DNA of 64,000 nucleotides from Harringtonia aguacate (Eukaryota; Ascomycota; Sordariomycetes; Ophiostomatales; Ophiostomataceae), in the NCBI GenBank assembly GCA_014183095.1, contig JACCPH010000014.1:523014-587013 (forward strand), written 5' to 3'. Positions 21,972 through 32,145 of this stretch are shown here, in pieces. The notes beneath the pieces are model-generated. The model saw only the letters and a list, made by a program, of their open reading frames with translations. It was not told the DNA's origin and searched no databases. The position numbers and the translations under genes are program-made. Position 1 is the first letter of the stretch, and each line of letters starts with the position of its first letter.

Positions 21972-24900
21972 CTAGACGTGGTTGACCCAGCCAGGATAGC
22001 GGGCCTGGGCGTAGACGACGATGCGGTCGTGGGCGTGGACCTGGGCCATCCAGGCGGGGGGGTTGCCGCTGCCGCCGGCGGGGGGCAGCACGATGGAGTG
22101 GTGCGCCGTGTCGGCGACGGCGTGCAGGTTGCGGTTGAGCTGGATTGGGGCGTTGTTTCGGGTGACAGAGGTTCCGGGGCCGTCGGCCCCGACGACGTCA
22201 AACTCGAACCAGGTCCAGGACATGTCGTAGGTGCCGTGGCAGGCGGGGTAGGAGCTGAAGCCCTGGTCGTGGCTGCGGATGTCGAAGCGGACCTGGCGCA
22301 GGGGGTGGCGGCGGCGGCCGGGGATGGGCGCGGTGGTGAGGTAGACGGCGTCGCGCTCGGCGCGGCGGGTGTCGTAGGACTGGGGGTCGGTGCGGGCGGT
22401 GGTGGACTGGAGCCAGTAGGCGGCGGCGTCGAGGATGCGGAGGATGAGGGGGTGGAGGGGGGGCGAGTCACGGGCTGACGAGGAGGAGGCACGAGTTGAC
22501 GCCTCGCGGAACATCTGCTGCAAGACGAGGCAGGCGTCAAAGATGTGCGCGGGGGTCTGGGGGAAGTACTCGGCCGGTGTGTTGGCCGGGGCGTCGGTCT
22601 TGCGCAGCGCCTCGGCCGTCTGGCCGCCGCGCTGGCGCAGCCAGTCGACTGCGGCCGGATTGTGGGCCTGGAGGGCGGCGTCGAGCGCGGTGCGGCCGGC
22701 GCGGTCGCGGGTGTTGACGTCGGCGCCCATGCGCAGGACAAAGTCCAGCAGGCGGAAGGCGCCCTTGATGGCGGTGTAGTGCAGCAGGTTCCAGGGCCCA
22801 GCGCAGTCGACGAGGCGGGCGCGGCGGCGGGCCGAAGTTTTTTCGTCTGTGCCCATCATGGCCTCGGCCAGGACGAGGTCCCAGGGGTCCTCGACGCCGT
22901 CGCGCACGAGATGGTCGGCGGTGGCAATGGAAAAGAGGCGGCGCAGGGGCGGCTCATAGCCCGGCTCAAAGGGGTCGACAGAGGGACCGCCCTGCTCCAG
23001 CAGCAGCGTGGCCACGGAAAAGGGGCCCTCGTGGCGGTCCTGGCAAGACAGCTGGCCCTCGAGGTCGACGGCCCAGCCGAGCGGCGTGTGCCAGGCCCAG
23101 CCGGCGATGCCGGCGGCAGCGCCGCGCGCCAGCAGCAGACGGGCGCTGGCGACGCACTCGCCGCGGGCGGCAAAGTGCAGCGGGCGCTGGCCGACGTGGG
23201 TGGGCAGGTTGGGGTCGCCGCCGCCGCCGCCGGGGTGGTCGAGGTAGGCCTGCAGGTAGTCGACAAAGTCAAAGGCGGCGGCGACGTGGAAGTCCGAGGG
23301 GAAGTCGTTGGCGTCGCCGGCGTTGAAGAAGCGCTGCCAGCGCGAAAAGGTGTGGTAGCGGGCGGCCGAGGTGTGCTCGGACTCGCCGGTGAGGTGGGTG
23401 AGCCAGGCGGCGTAGGCAGAAGCCTTGTCTGATGCCACTGTCGCCAGCCGCTCGCCCAGAGGTGCCAGCACGCTCCGGTGGTCGCCCGCCGCCTGGCTGC
23501 TGTGGGGCGACCCGCGGTCGCCCAGCTCGCGCAGACAGGTCTGCAGCCAGCGGATGGTGCTGCGCTCCGAGGCGCACAGCCGCAGGAGCGACGCGGTGGT
23601 GGCAGCTGCGGTCGGGACGTCCTCCAGACCGTCCAGGCCCGCCACGACGTGCCGCGGCCTCTGCGTCGCCGCGTATCGCTGCAGCGGCATGGCGTCGAGG
23701 CAGCGGTCGACGTCCACCTCGAGCGGTCCGCGCCCGTTCGGCCGGCCCAGCGCCCGGGCGGCCTCGCGTGCCGCCGCGTCCGCCTCGAAGACGACGACGG
23801 GCAGGTTGTCGTAGCAGAGGTACGTGAGGCAGATGCGGGCCAGCAGCGCGTGGCTGGCGGCCTCGTCGACGATGAGGTCGCCAAACGGCGCCGTCTTGTT
23901 GGCGGGGTCGAGCAGGAACTCCTTGACGGTGGCGTGGGCGAGGGAGAGCGTGGGGTTGGTACTGGTACTACTGCCGCTGACACTCACCAAGGCCCCGCAG
24001 AAGCTCACCACCTCGGCCACCTTGAGCGTGTCGGCCGTGTCCGTGTAGCGGAAGCGCGGCTCGTCCACGGCCACCTTGAGGGCGGCGTCGAGCTCGCGCA
24101 GCGACGGCGGCCGCACCGCACACGTCAGCCACTGCAGCACCAGCTTCGCCCGGCCCCGGCTGCGGCCGCGCGCCGGCAGCCGCTGCCACACGCCCTCGAG
24201 GATGCGGCGGTAGAGCGCGTCGAGGTCGGTGGGCGCGCCCTCGACCAGGTCGAGGTAGTCCTGGTAGTCCTGCGCGCTCGTGTTCTTGAGCTCCTCCATC
24301 ACCAGCATCGCCCACTGGAACAGGCCGTTGGCCCGCTGCACAAACGCCTGCATCACCGCCTCGTGCAGCGCCGCCGACACGTTCAGCTGCGCCAGCTCGC
24401 GCGCAAAGAACCGCCGCAGGTCCTCGGCCGTGTCGGCCGCCTGCATGTGGATGCGTCCGCACCGGAGCGACCCCGGACTCGGACTCGGTCCCGCCATCAC
24501 CGCCTCCAGCGCCCGCACCAGGTCGTTGGACAACCGGCTCAGCACCAGGCAGCGCGCGTGTCGTACCACCGCCGGCAGCACCCGCTCCATAAACGTCTTG
24601 CGCGTCGCCTCTTCGCCCTCGTCGAGGCCGTCGAGCACGAGAACCGTGTGGTCCCCCTCCATCTCTCCCAGCAGCTGCGGCAGCCACCGCCGCAGCGCCG
24701 TCTCGCTCGGCTCCGGCTCTGTCGTCTGCGCCTGCGCCATGTCGTCCTCGAGTGCCTCGCTGCACCTGCTGCACTGCCGCAGCAGCTGCCACAGCCACGT
24801 CCGCAGAATCGACCCCAGCCGCCGCGTCTCCTCTCTCTGCGTTTGGCAGTAGAAAAAGGCCACCTTGCTCTCCCCCCTGCCCTTTAGCTCCTGGATCACG

Positions 24901-25691
24901 CTCGTCGCCAGCCGCGTCTTGCCCGCGCCCGGAATGCCCGTGATCCACAGCAGCCTCTGGGCCGAGATGTCGTCGTTGGATGGCACTTCCTGGGTGGCCA
25001 CCTCCTCCCCCGCCGCCAGCCACCGCTGGTACTCCTTGGTCTGGCGCAGCCACCGCCCCGAGCCGTCCACGTTGGACTCCACGCCCTCCGCAAACGTGTC
25101 CTCGGTCTTCACCACCGGGTTGAGCCACTTGAGGATCTTGGCCATGGTCTTGGCGCGGCCGTCCGGCTGGCTTTGTTGGTTCTGCTGATTCTGCTGGTTC
25201 TGCTGGTTCTGCTGGTTCTGCTGATTCTGCCGGCGCACCTCGTTCAGCGTCTCCCCCACCATGTCCTTAATGTCCAGCCCCACGTGCAGGCTGAGCGCCG
25301 TCAGCGGGCCCTGCAGCGTCTTGCGCAGCTCGTCAATCTTGTCCTCGGTGAACAGCCGGAACTCCACCATCTTGAACTTGCTCTTGATCTGGCGCGCCCA
25401 CCCGCTCGGCCCCCTGTCCGGCTTCTGCCGCCCCAGCGCCACCCCAAACTTGGCCGACAGCGCCTCCTGGAAATCCCGCACCGCCGCGCACACGCTGTCC
25501 ACATCGTGCCTGGTCGCCGGCGACGGGTCGTTCTGCAGCCGCGTCAGCGCCGCCGCCAGCGACGTCAGCCACCGGTCCGTCTCCTGGTACTTGGACGCCG
25601 ATCCCCCGCTCTCCCGCAGCGCCTTGCTGATGTCAATGATGATCTCCACCACCGCGATCACGTCGCCCACCGACCACCCAAAGGAGGCCAT
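21972..25691 (-). CDS. NLR-like STAND protein: N-terminal death-type domain, NACHT, ankyrin
   Basis: 1239 residues in one exon from ATG 25691; the open frame extends upstream only to a GTG. Residues 1-150 match the fungal N-terminal domain that opens many STAND proteins (SVGDVIAVVEIIIDISKALR). A NQQ repeat tract (about 155-173) follows. The NACHT NTPase has Walker A GIPGAGKT near residue 252 and Walker B TVLVLDGLDEG near 343, then a winged-helix segment (KLVLQWLTCAVRPPSLREL). Degenerate ankyrin repeats cover about 830-1050 (GQRPLHFAARGECVASARLL, NLLHYTAIKGAFRLLDFVL). The C-terminal 130 residues form a beta-rich fungal domain (RFDIRSHDQGFSSYP, MSWTWFEFDV). Such proteins sense non-self and trigger cell death. 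The frame stops at a TAG, but coding-like sequence resumes directly after it for 17 residues, so the last strand may be truncated. Domain names rest on pattern recognition. Confidence 0.88.
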   Translation of the reverse strand: MASFGWSVGDVIAVVEIIIDISKALRESGGSASKYQETDRWLTSLAAALTRLQNDPSPATRHDVDSVCAAVRDFQEALSAKFGVALGRQKPDRGPSGWARQIKSKFKMVEFRLFTEDKIDELRKTLQGPLTALSLHVGLDIKDMVGETLNEVRRQNQQNQQNQQNQQNQQNQQSQPDGRAKTMAKILKWLNPVVKTEDTFAEGVESNVDGSGRWLRQTKEYQRWLAAGEEVATQEVPSNDDISAQRLLWITGIPGAGKTRLATSVIQELKGRGESKVAFFYCQTQREETRRLGSILRTWLWQLLRQCSRCSEALEDDMAQAQTTEPEPSETALRRWLPQLLGEMEGDHTVLVLDGLDEGEEATRKTFMERVLPAVVRHARCLVLSRLSNDLVRALEAVMAGPSPSPGSLRCGRIHMQAADTAEDLRRFFARELAQLNVSAALHEAVMQAFVQRANGLFQWAMLVMEELKNTSAQDYQDYLDLVEGAPTDLDALYRRILEGVWQRLPARGRSRGRAKLVLQWLTCAVRPPSLRELDAALKVAVDEPRFRYTDTADTLKVAEVVSFCGALVSVSGSSTSTNPTLSLAHATVKEFLLDPANKTAPFGDLIVDEAASHALLARICLTYLCYDNLPVVVFEADAAAREAARALGRPNGRGPLEVDVDRCLDAMPLQRYAATQRPRHVVAGLDGLEDVPTAAATTASLLRLCASERSTIRWLQTCLRELGDRGSPHSSQAAGDHRSVLAPLGERLATVASDKASAYAAWLTHLTGESEHTSAARYHTFSRWQRFFNAGDANDFPSDFHVAAAFDFVDYLQAYLDHPGGGGGDPNLPTHVGQRPLHFAARGECVASARLLLARGAAAGIAGWAWHTPLGWAVDLEGQLSCQDRHEGPFSVATLLLEQGGPSVDPFEPGYEPPLRRLFSIATADHLVRDGVEDPWDLVLAEAMMGTDEKTSARRRARLVDCAGPWNLLHYTAIKGAFRLLDFVLRMGADVNTRDRAGRTALDAALQAHNPAAVDWLRQRGGQTAEALRKTDAPANTPAEYFPQTPAHIFDACLVLQQMFREASTRASSSSARDSPPLHPLILRILDAAAYWLQSTTARTDPQSYDTRRAERDAVYLTTAPIPGRRRHPLRQVRFDIRSHDQGFSSYPACHGTYDMSWTWFEFDVVGADGPGTSVTRNNAPIQLNRNLHAVADTAHHSIVLPPAGGSGNPPAWMAQVHAHDRIVVYAQARYPGWVNHV

Positions 25692-27679
25692 GTCGTGTCT
25701 GTCAAAAGGTGTACTGCAGTCGATGAGAGGAGACGGAAGCAAAAAACACAGAGGGAGACCATCCGGGGAAGCGTTTCTATTTAACAAGTAAGCAGTAAGT
25801 ATGTCTAGTCCACTCCCACACGGCACGGATGAGCCGAGCCTCATCGCTGTGGCCCCACCCACCTACGGCTGAGACCTCCATTCTCCGATACCATGCATAT
25901 CGATGCATATCACCACGAGCGCATCACGAATACGAGTGCGATTCGGCCAGGACAAGAACGTTCTGTCTACTCATATTGGGACTCTCTCCCAATGGCGTTT
26001 CGGCCCGGTACTGGGGCCGTCGGTCGACCTTTGAGCCAGCCATGCTGCCAGTCAAAAGGCGCGCGCAGGTCTGCAGGTTCAAACTCAGTCTGGCAGCATC
26101 GCACGACGACTCCTGATAAGATACATCCTTTACTCCGAGACAAGGCTGAAATACCCCCCCACCAGCACCCAACAGCACGAACAGTCATCAACTGCGGGGT
26201 AGCTGGCGTCTGAATCGCTGTTGCGTTGCGAGCGAGAGTGCTGAGAGAACACATGAAAAGAGCAAAGATTGGCAGAATGTTGGCATATTAAGCACCACAC
26301 CAAAAACAAGCAAATTTTGGTGGACTAGGTACAGCCCGTAATTGCGCGAATAGGCACTAGCGTCCGCACTAAGAATTAGCCTACTGGGATGCGGAAGCAG
26401 GTAGGCGATGGGATTTCCTATTGCTATTAATCCGCCAGACTTCCAAGCGTATCAACGTCTTTGACGAAATCTAGACACTAGAGCACCAGGATATTAAGTC
26501 CTGATCCACCTGTTCGTTCCCAGTGGCCATTCGTTGTTCCAAGCTGAATGCACCGAGTCAATGTGCAGAGCAAGTCACCAACGGGCCATTCAAGAGAAAC
26601 AGCGCATGACGCATGAGTGCAAATAAAAAGTTGGAAGAAACAACTAGCAAACCCAGTGGTTTATATAGATGTACACTCGTCGGTTAGCGACCGCACAGGA
26701 GTGTCGCACGACTTTCCCCCCTGACCATCCGGGAAGCGAATTCGAGCACATTTCGCCCGCTTGGCTACTGAAAATTCTATTATTGTACATATTCAATTAT
26801 TGAAGAGCCACATTGGCCCGCTATGCAGGTGCGCTTTGCCTATTTGTTCTACGCTGTCGTATTTCTAGCTGTCAGCTCAGTAGCATCGTGCTCGGTTGTG
26901 GTACAAAAGCCTGCTCAATTCGATGGGGATTATATTTGTATTTGTATTTGTGCAGTTTTTGTCCATGAAAAAACAAGGAAAAGAATCCCAAACGCAGTGC
27001 ATTCGTCATCCGCTGACCCACCGCTCGTCCCATCCTCGTGGGTACAAAACAGGAGGCTCGCACAAAGGTGATATCGGACAGCTTCTCGCTGTCGGCTCAA
27101 GTGATTGCACGCGGTCGTGGTATGCGCCCCTGGGCGCTATGGGGTGCAGCATAGCGCCACCAGACGCCCGCCTGGGACTAGGCCGTTTCAGCCATGTTTA
27201 CCGGTGGGCTCCCCAGGCCTGACACAAGCATTTTTTAGGTCTTTTTCAGGCGTTTTTCAAGCGTTTGTTCAGGGGCACCGCAACGTGTGAAACGCCCTCT
27301 CGATCCACTGCGACGCAACGTCAGTGGCTCTAGAAGGAACACGGGATTCAACTGGAAAAAAGGAAGATCCTCGCCTCCCCTTCCCGGCCCCATCGACAAG
27401 GGACGACCATGCGGACCGGCCGTCTCTGGTCTCTCTGGCCAGACTCGGGAGCTCTGGGGTATTAAAAGACTGACGGGGTCGCCATGAAAAACTGTCTGTT
27501 AAGAGTCAGTCCTTTTTGTCTTTCTTGTACGGTACCTTCCCTTCATTTTCCTGCTAGGCAGTCATTCTTTTTTTTTCTTTACTTTTTGTTGATTCTGTCT
27601 CTCTCTCTCTGTCCCTCTCTTACTGCATTCGCTTTGCTATTAGCCCACGTCGATCATTTTTCATCTCGCGTAACCAAAT
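25692..27679. other. Long intergenic region, NLR-like gene to GH12 gene
   Basis: Divergent promoter space. No gene is supported; an 82-codon frame at 26823 has a hydrophobic start but no sensible continuation. The 100 bases before the GH12 start are CT-rich (27590-27650) and a TATTAAAAG motif lies near 27460, both plausible core-promoter features of the glucanase gene. Confidence 0.5.
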
Positions 27680-29095
27680 ATGAAGTCTGCAATCCTTGCT
27701 GTTGCTTCCGCGGCCCTGGTGGCTGCCGCCCCAACAAAGGTCCTGCAGGCCCGTTCTACCAGCATCTGCGGCCAGTGGGACTCGGTCGAGACTGGCTCCT
27801 ACACTGTCTACCAGGACCTGTGGAACGAAGATGCCGGTACCGGCAGCCAGTGCACCACGGTCGACTCGCTGACCGACAACGTCCTGGTATGGTCGACGGA
27901 GTGGTCGTGGTCTGGCGGCAGCAGCGACGTCAAGTCGTTTGCCAACGTGGTGACCACGACGGACATTACCACGCTGTCCAACGTGGCCTCCATCTCGACG
28001 ACATGGGACTGGACGTGAGTGAAGCCGAGAAGGGGAGGGGAAAAGAAGGGGGAAAAAAGAGAATGAAAACTGACCGTCCAGCTATACGGGTACGGACATT
28101 GTCGCTGATGTTGCCTACGACCTGTTCACGTCGTCGACCGCCAGCGGCGATGACGAGTACGAGATTATGATCTGGCTGTCGGCCCTCGGCGGTGCCGGTC
28201 CCATCTCGTCCACCGGCAGCGCCGTGGCCACACCCACCATCAACAGCGCCTCCTGGAGCCTGTACAGCGGCGCCAACGGCGACATGACCGTCTACAGCTT
28301 TGTCGCCTCCGAGAACCAGACCAGCTTCACCGCCGACCTCACCGACTTCCTCTCCTACCTCGTCGACAACGAGGGCCTCCCCGACACCCAGTACCTCATC
28401 AGCATCGGCGCCGGCACGGAGCCCTTTACCGGCTCCGACGCCGTATTCTCCGTCTCGGCCTTTAGCCTCAGCCTGACCGAGGGCACCGCTTCGTCGTCGT
28501 CTTCGTCGTCGGCGTCTTCGGCGGCCGCCTCTGTCGCCGCCACCACCACGGCCGCTGCCACCAGCGCCGCTGCCGCCGCCCAGACGACTAGCACGAGCGC
28601 TGCTGCCGTTCAGGCCACGAGCTCCACCAGCGCCGCCGCCGTCCAGGTCACGACCAGCACCAGTGCTGCTGCCGTCCAGGCTACCACGAGTGCCGCTGCT
28701 GCCCAGGACACCACGAGCGCCGCTGCCGTTCAGGACACCACGAGCGCCGCTGCCGTTCAGGACACCACGAGCGCTGCTGCCGTTCAGGCTACCACCAGCG
28801 CCGCCGCTGTCCAGGCCACCACGAGCGCAGCGGCCTCTTCCGCCGCCGTCCAGACCACGGCTACTGCGGCCACCACGTCCGCTGCTGCGGTGAGTTCCAC
28901 CACTGGTGTCGCTGCCCACTATGCCCAGTGCGGCGGCATCAACTACACCGGCCCGACCACCTGCGAGAGCCCCTACACATGCTCCTACTCCAACGACTGT
29001 CTGTCCACTTTTCTGCGTCCCGCTGCTGTCATTTATGTGTGTTGAATGTTTGCTGACTCTGAATTTTTCTACTAGACTACTCCCAGTGCGTGTAA
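27680..29095 (+). CDS. GH12 endoglucanase/xyloglucanase with CBM1 cellulose-binding module
   Basis: Secreted enzyme that cleaves beta-1,4-glucan or xyloglucan. Exons 27680-28014, 28082-28998 and 29076-29095 give 423 residues. The signal peptide is MKSAILAVASAALVAAAPT. The GH12 domain (about 25-246) has the nucleophile Glu139 in YEIMIWLSALGGAGPI and the acid/base Glu225 in ISIGAGTEPFTG, both in family context. A roughly 140-residue Ala/Thr/Ser linker follows, then CBM1 (391-423: HYAQCGGINYTGPTTC, ending DYYSQCV) with its four cysteines and aromatic face. The last exon encodes only the final seven residues; without the second intron the CBM1 would lose YYSQCV. The linker is built from 27-bp repeats. 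The exact substrate is not readable. Confidence 0.93.
28683..28817 (+). repeat. 27-bp coding minisatellite in the GH12 linker
   Basis: Five tandem 27-bp units encode TTSAAAVQD-type nonapeptides (last residue D or A). Flanking less regular copies extend the pattern from about 28590 to 28850. Two central units are identical in DNA, implying recent duplication, and copy number probably varies between strains. Confidence 0.9.
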
Positions 29096-32000
29096 GGCGC
29101 GTGTTACCACAACCGTCTACGTGTAATCGGCTTGCAGGATTACCACCCCGAGTACCATGCATGCTTTCTTTTGCTGCTCCAGCCCACCGAGATATGCAAC
29201 ACGCGGGGCTTAATTTTGCGATGCGAATGTTTTCCTATCGTATTTCGCTTCATTTGTACCATACTTTTTATCTACATGTTGGGGGACACAGGGTTTCCTA
29301 GTAAAAATACCATCATTTTACATCTGTAAAAATGTCCAACTGTAAAGCAACTGCGTAGCAAGGCAAAGGGCCATATCTTCACTTGTCCTCGCCCTTAAAT
29401 GTACAACTTGTCAGACTCGGGTAGTGTTGAAAGGTAAATCTGTGTCTTGAGGACGTCATAGCTGTTCTCTTGGCTCGACATCCTAGATAGTTGACAGGAG
29501 GAAAAAGCGTTGAAGGTTTTTGTATCCCCGTCAAGGCAGGTTACACTGTTAAAGAGTTTGTGATATATTTGAACATAATGCAGGGATTCCGCGCATGACT
29601 GGCGAGTTGCATAATCGGATAGCTTGGTCGCCATCATGCTTCTCGATGAGATGGACTGTCTGAACAGCGAACAAACCACTTTCTGGCGTGGTGCTGTTTG
29701 AGCAGAGTATTGCGAAAATGCAGCGCGAGTGTAATGTTGCGGCCGAGAAGAAAACCAGATGACGTGTGTCCTCACATGGCTAATCCGTAAGCAGGCAGCA
29801 GGCGTGTTTGCTCCTTTTGAAGCTAGCCATCACATATTGCATATTCCATGAGCTTACTGGCATGGCAAATTATGTTGCATGCACTCATGTTCTGTGCCAA
29901 ATTGGCTGAGCCGCCGCCATTGCTGTTTGAAGTGATAGATGGAATACGCTAGACCCTCAAAGTCCGCAGGACGATTGCTTTGCTCAAGAACAGAAATGGA
30001 GTTAATTGTAAACTGTAACTTCCTTTTATGGTTTAGCCACAGCACCAGACACATCCTCCACCATGGAATAGCTGTCACATGGTTGAACTATACTAATACC
30101 GAATCCCCTTTAGGACGATTTGAAAGAATTCCTCCCTATGAAAGCCGATGGCATGGGTACCCCTTTCAACCATGTGAAGTCTCTGAAAAACTTTTACTCC
30201 CATTCTTCGCGCTTCCTTGCCATCTAGACCATTTTGGATGCGTTCTAGAGTAAGAACGACGATTGTTTCCAGAGATGCAATTATTGGGGTCAAGTAACCT
30301 GCTCTTGTACCTTTCTGGGCGATGGAAACAGTGTTCAATCTGAAGAATCATAAAGGAGTGCTCTGCCTATTAACGGGGCAAGTCTGCGCATGTCTTTCTG
30401 AGAAGCCTCTTGTTTACTGGAAACGAGAAATGACGTTCAGCTGATGAAAGTGCCAGACTTAAGCAGACCAATAAGACAGATCGTCCAGGACAGGATAGAA
30501 GCCGTAGCTGTTATGGCTGGTCCAGCTCTATGAAGGGACATCAGACATGCATGATGGTGGTTATGAAGACGAGGCAGCCCAGTGCAGGACACAACATTTA
30601 GATGACTTGTAAGCTATCCCGCTGGTAGTTTAAGCGAGCTTCTTTTCGGACGTCCAACACTGATATTGTGAGTCGGGAATTCTGAAAATGTCTTCCATTT
30701 TCTGGGCTTTTGTCTCCCAGTCGAGGCCATCGGGCGAGTTGTGCGCAGTGCAGAGCGCATGAATCCACACACACTGCTCACCAAAATATCGAGCAACAAT
30801 AGCGTCTGACCAGCTCCGAGGAAGCCGTTCAGAAGGGATAAAATCTGCTATTAGACTCATCTTATTCTTTACCGAGGCAAGAGGCGCCACAGATTCTCGG
30901 GCCTTTCGTAATAGCTGGGCGTCATATATATATAATCCGAGTCAGGGCTGATCTTTATGGGAAACGGCAGGAATCCTTCTCCGGGTTCACGGTAATCAGG
31001 CGACTGTGACCGAGTTGGGCATTGTGGTCGTGGCAATGAACCAACTTGTTTGCAGCGACGGCTCGGTGAACGCTTCAAGTATTACTCCCTCACTTCCTAG
31101 GCCGAACGTGTGTAGAGAGTTCGTATGGGTGGGTTATTCACGAATGCGTAACCTCGTGTTTGTGTCAGCCAGGCCTGTTCTAGAAAGACGCATTCGCCCA
31201 AATAGCAGCGTCTTTTGACTCGCACCTGGCCCGATAGGGTCCGTCGGCCTTTTCAGTCCTTTTTGTACAAGATGCAAAGTCCGTGCTGGACCGACGGACC
31301 GACGATTCGATTGTCTCATAGCTAGTCTGATGTTCGACTCGCCATTCCAAATGATGGCATTCAGGCTAGTCTTGGAGCAAGCGGAACAGGTAATTTTTCT
31401 TTTCTCCGCTTCCGTGCTTCTTGGAGAATACTTTCATTTTAAGCTCCAGTAGGCGGCCTTGCCAACTCACGCAGAACGATAGCGAGAGCGAGAATAAGGC
31501 TTGTATGTGCATATATGCTCAAATGTCCTTTCCTTTGTTGGACTCACCCCGCATCCTTTTCAATCTCTGACATTTCTTGGCAATGGTGTGCTTGCTAGCA
31601 TTGGTGTCGTAGACCGACGATCTTCTGCTGCATTCCTTGTACTCGGAGGGGTTACGTACGAGTAGTGTCGAGCCAAAAGCCTACGTTAGCAGATGAGACG
31701 CTGACTCGGCATTGAGTGCCGCTCACTATTGCTAAGTAGCTTTAGAAAACGAGCGCTACACGACACATGGATCGGACGAAACAACCTAAAAAGGAGGCAA
31801 TCCGGGGTTGGTTTCCAACGTGTTTCACAGCTATATCCACAGCAGCTGTACGCAGTACCGCATACGGAATACAACCCCACAGCCGTGCCCTGACAATCTG
31901 CCTGTAACCTGATCTTTGCAGTTGTGTCCACCAAACGAAACGAGCGACAAATTGGTTTCCCTACTTCCCAGGCAGACGCGTCCGGCAATTCCGGCACATG

Positions 32001-32145
32001 TTTAAATCCCCGTCGGATCTTGGGGCGATGGCCGGAGGTGTATCGTAGATAAATCGCGGAAGTCATGCCGGATAGAATTCTCAAAGGCCTTTGCTGAAAG
32101 GTAGAACAGTTCGGATTACACTCTCCAGTCACTCCTTTATTCATC
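29096..32145. other. Gene-poor 3-kb stretch with eroded coding traces
   Basis: Apart from the HET relic at 30614-30890, no gene is supported. Short minus-strand frames at 29395-29775, 29854-30078 and 30093-30338 look faintly protein-like but match nothing I recognise. A 10-bp inverted repeat (GGTCCGTCGG at 31238-31247, CCGACGGACC at 31291-31300) encloses 43 bases. Confidence 0.45.
30614..30890 (-). pseudogene. HET-domain gene relic
   Basis: The minus-strand frame reads LPRSWSDAIVARYFGEQCVW then IHALCTAHNSPDGLDWETKA and KMEDIFR. This lines up with the second conserved block of HET domains (pattern LP..I.DAI...., Y.WIDALCI.QD....DW..E..KM..IY). The WID of the block is WIH here. The expected first block (LSYCWG type) and the C-terminal half are not found nearby, and the frame ends early. 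I infer a degraded fragment of a third HET gene in the window. Confidence 0.5.

Noticed and set aside
23478..24887. 469-codon plus-strand frame rich in Arg, His and Leu
   Set aside because: Antisense shadow of the NACHT region of the NLR-like gene.
25692..25862. N-terminal extension of the NLR-like protein by 57 residues
   Set aside because: The extension begins with GTG and lacks any ATG that gives a family-like start; MASFGWSVGD is the normal opening.
26823..27071. 82-codon frame with a hydrophobic start resembling a signal peptide
   Set aside because: The continuation is low-complexity (CICICI) and unstructured, with no cysteine pattern, splice site or codon bias to support a secreted protein.
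27966..29162. 398-codon Gly/Ser-rich minus-strand frame
   Set aside because: Antisense shadow of the GH12 linker repeats; low-complexity only.
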